Below, one piece after another: positions 45,943 through 48,256 of a stretch of 48,256 nt of DNA; within the stretch, counting starts at the first letter, position 1; every line of letters starts with the position of its first letter. The translations under genes were made by a program, and so were the position numbers. The DNA comes from Candidatus Poseidoniales archaeon (GTDB lineage Archaea > Thermoplasmatota > Poseidoniia > Poseidoniales > Poseidoniaceae). Under the pieces are notes generated by a model that made no database searches, was not told the origin of the DNA, and saw only the letters and a list, made by a program, of their open reading frames with translations. The stretch is from the NCBI GenBank assembly GCA_003602645.1, contig QQSI01000010.1, positions 36,625 to 84,880 on the forward strand. Reading direction: 5' to 3'.

Positions 45943-47013
45943 ATGGGACGCCACCACACCGCAGTGTTAGGTGCATCTGGATTGGTGGCCCAGCGCATGC
46001 AACAGCGTCTTGCGAACCATCCATGGTTCCGCCTCAGCGCAGTTGTTGGGAGCAAACGCACAGCAGGTGCTTCGCTTGACTCAATTCCCTGGGGCCTAGA
46101 ACAGGACAGACCACAATTACCCGACCTCGAAGTGCTTGATGCAGATGATGACAATCTGATTACCCACCTCAAGAACAAAGGCATCACTGTTGCTTTTTCT
46201 TGTGTACCTTCAGAGGTTGCAGACCCACTTGAGCGCAACCTTGCTTTAGCAGGCATTGCCGTGTTTTCTAATTCAAGCGCTTTTCGACGTTGCGATGGTG
46301 TCCCACTGGTGATTTCCGACATTAATCCTGGACATTTAGCCGATTTTGGAAGCAAGGGCTATCGGTTAGCATGTGCGACAAATTGCACACTGATTCCACT
46401 CGCCGTACCAACAGCAGCGCTCAACCATGCCTTCCCCATAACCAATGTACGAATGCGGAGTGAACAAGCACTTTCAGGTGCTGGCTATGGTTTGCTTCAA
46501 AGTCAATCCGCACTGGAGGGTAACCACCCAAGCGAAATCCCGGGTGAAGCTGAAAAGACAACTGCTGAGCTGCTGCATGTGCTCTGTGCGGATTTTGGAG
46601 TTGAGGTGGAATGCCGCCGTGTGACAAGAATGAATGGACATCAGATCTTCGCACAAGTGACGTTTGCTGAATCAGTGACCCTTGAGGAAGTGAACGAAGC
46701 CTTGGATGGCCATAATTTTACTCAAGCCATCTTGGAATGCCCAAGCGCGCCGTTACGCTCCATTCAGAGGGTGGTTAGCATCGACCCTGAGGCGCACCTT
46801 TGGGGGAATGGTGTCGACTTCCTCTCAGACCCAGACCCCACTCATGATTTGAAAGCTGGAATGAGCGTGGTGATGGGACCGGTTCGTATGGTGAATTCGA
46901 CAACCATTGAATTTTCAGCTTATTCACACAACACAATCCGTGGCGCAGCCGGTGGCACGATGTTGTTAGCAGAGCAGGCCTACATCGAACAAAGGCTCCC
47001 GAAACAGCAGTAG
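45943..47013 (+). CDS. asd: Aspartate-semialdehyde dehydrogenase
   Basis: AVLGASGLVAQRMQQRL; CATNCTLIPLAVPTAAL catalytic Cys; GGAGG Shine-Dalgarno before ATG 45943 (ORF could begin at 45904). Confidence 0.92.
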   Translation: MGRHHTAVLGASGLVAQRMQQRLANHPWFRLSAVVGSKRTAGASLDSIPWGLEQDRPQLPDLEVLDADDDNLITHLKNKGITVAFSCVPSEVADPLERNLALAGIAVFSNSSAFRRCDGVPLVISDINPGHLADFGSKGYRLACATNCTLIPLAVPTAALNHAFPITNVRMRSEQALSGAGYGLLQSQSALEGNHPSEIPGEAEKTTAELLHVLCADFGVEVECRRVTRMNGHQIFAQVTFAESVTLEEVNEALDGHNFTQAILECPSAPLRSIQRVVSIDPEAHLWGNGVDFLSDPDPTHDLKAGMSVVMGPVRMVNSTTIEFSAYSHNTIRGAAGGTMLLAEQAYIEQRLPKQQ

Positions 47014-47053
47014 GCATAAATGCGTTCATCACCCCCACCAAATTGGTGCGAGC

Positions 47054-48154
47054 ATGGGTATTACCGCAATGATTCCGGACATGACCATAGGTCAACTCAA
47101 GAACGAGGCAGATGCACGCTGGGGTGAAATTTGGGACCCTGTCTCGAGCCGCATGACCGTGATGCTGATGTGCCCTCGTAAAGAACGAAAGTTACTCGAG
47201 TTGCACGGTGATATGATTGAACATGGTCAACCCGTCCTCACGGTCTTCCACCGCCCTCGTGCTGGGGCACATTTGCTCGAGGACCAAGGATTTGACCCAC
47301 GAAGTGCTTCGTTTCAATTCGTCGACTTGGCAACCCCTGACATGGGCCCTTGGATGCAACACCTTGTCACCAACGAAGGGTGGCTTCGCAGTTCTATTGA
47401 AGTGACAGCTCTGCCGTATTCCGTGGACAATCCAGCCCAACGTGGTTTTGAAACTCAACGCATCATGTGCTTTCGACATCCATCCCTTGATGCTCTTGAA
47501 CGCTACTACCTCCCCTTCCCGCCTCAGAGCATTCCAGGGAAGTGTTTCGTAAGCCTGCCAAGACGGCAAGCGGCAGAATTGGCCCGCCAGCAGGCAGAAG
47601 TGCTCGGAGTTGGGCGACTGGAGAAAAAGCAAACCATCAGTCAAGCCACGACTGAAGAGATGCCAGTTCCAGCACCCGCACCCGTTGAGGAAGAAACCAT
47701 GGACGCTATGATGGACGCTTTCTCAACCGACCTCATCGCAGGGATCACTGAGGAGGCTGAACCTCATGTTTCGCTCGAAGAAGACGGTGAACCAAACGTT
47801 GAGGATGCACCGCTGCCAGCAAGTCCCCCCCCGCCAGAGCATGTCTTCGTACCGCTTCCATCAGGCAGCACGCCGGAATCACTTGCCCCGGAGGTTGTTG
47901 AAACACCTTCGCCTGCCATCAGCCCCGAAGAGAACAAAGCAAATGTCCCTATGCCGGCGATCGAAGAAGAACCTGGAGTGCAAATGTCAGATATTGAAAT
48001 CGAATTCAGAGAACTCGTCAACGGATTACTCGCAGCTGGTGTCGAACCCAATGAAATGATGGACGATCCGCGTTGGGAAGAAATCAATGAACGTGCAACT
48101 GCCGTCGGGTTCGAAACATGGCCCGTCTTCCTTCAGTTGGCGACAATGGAATGA
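47054..48154 (+). CDS. Conserved-looking protein of unknown function with acidic/Pro-rich linker
   Basis: Long ORF; folded-looking N-term, PVPAPAPVEEE...PASPPPPEH linker, short C-terminal helical domain. Confidence 0.65.
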   Translation: MGITAMIPDMTIGQLKNEADARWGEIWDPVSSRMTVMLMCPRKERKLLELHGDMIEHGQPVLTVFHRPRAGAHLLEDQGFDPRSASFQFVDLATPDMGPWMQHLVTNEGWLRSSIEVTALPYSVDNPAQRGFETQRIMCFRHPSLDALERYYLPFPPQSIPGKCFVSLPRRQAAELARQQAEVLGVGRLEKKQTISQATTEEMPVPAPAPVEEETMDAMMDAFSTDLIAGITEEAEPHVSLEEDGEPNVEDAPLPASPPPPEHVFVPLPSGSTPESLAPEVVETPSPAISPEENKANVPMPAIEEEPGVQMSDIEIEFRELVNGLLAAGVEPNEMMDDPRWEEINERATAVGFETWPVFLQLATME

Positions 48155-48200
48155 CAAGATTCAATACCGCTCGACCTGACACCACACCGGAGGCACCACC

Positions 48201-48256
48201 ATGGGATTCTGTATCAACTGCGGACAACAGCACCAAGACGGCATTCGCTTCTGCAG
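48201..48256 (+). CDS. Zinc-ribbon protein, N-terminal fragment (runs off window)
   Basis: MGFCINCGQQHQDGIRFC... preceded by GGAGG. Confidence 0.65.
   Translation, partial: MGFCINCGQQHQDGIRFC

Noticed and set aside
1-48256. tRNA, rRNA, CRISPR, IS elements, integrases, toxin-antitoxin or defence genes
   Set aside because: None recognised in ORFs or intergenic gaps by reading; gaps are mostly under 100 nt. A tRNAscan/Infernal run would be needed to exclude small RNAs.

Overview
The window is a gene-dense archaeal chromosome segment, about 50% GC by eye. TBP, NMD3, a SepF-type protein, mevalonate kinase and an archaeal phosphoglucose/phosphomannose isomerase identify it as archaeal. Many lipoproteins, PKD surface proteins and membrane-anchored secreted hydrolases suggest a marine Thermoplasmatota relative such as Marine Group II/Poseidoniales; that placement is inference. 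It is mostly single-copy core genes: ileS (partial), cysS, mutY, a MutS-family ATPase, thioredoxin, an Hdr-like Fe-S membrane protein, mevalonate kinase, tbp, sepF, maf, a KaiC-like ATPase, glmS, ccmA/C/D-like genes, nmd3, pgi/pmi, a GT2 and asd. These are interspersed with large extracytoplasmic proteins: two tandem ~1200 aa PKD paralogues, a 1655 aa subtilase, an LTD-amidohydrolase, an S15-like lipoprotein and a rhomboid. I found no rRNA, tRNA, CRISPR or mobile elements. The most interesting locus is tbp, then two paralogous PKD surface proteins sharing a cytoplasmic tail motif, then sepF (18.3-27.0 kb), a candidate envelope/division module. Other points are the rhomboid-hairpin-subtilase-glmS cluster, a CcmA ATPase fused to a membrane domain, and near-zero spacing of convergent genes.
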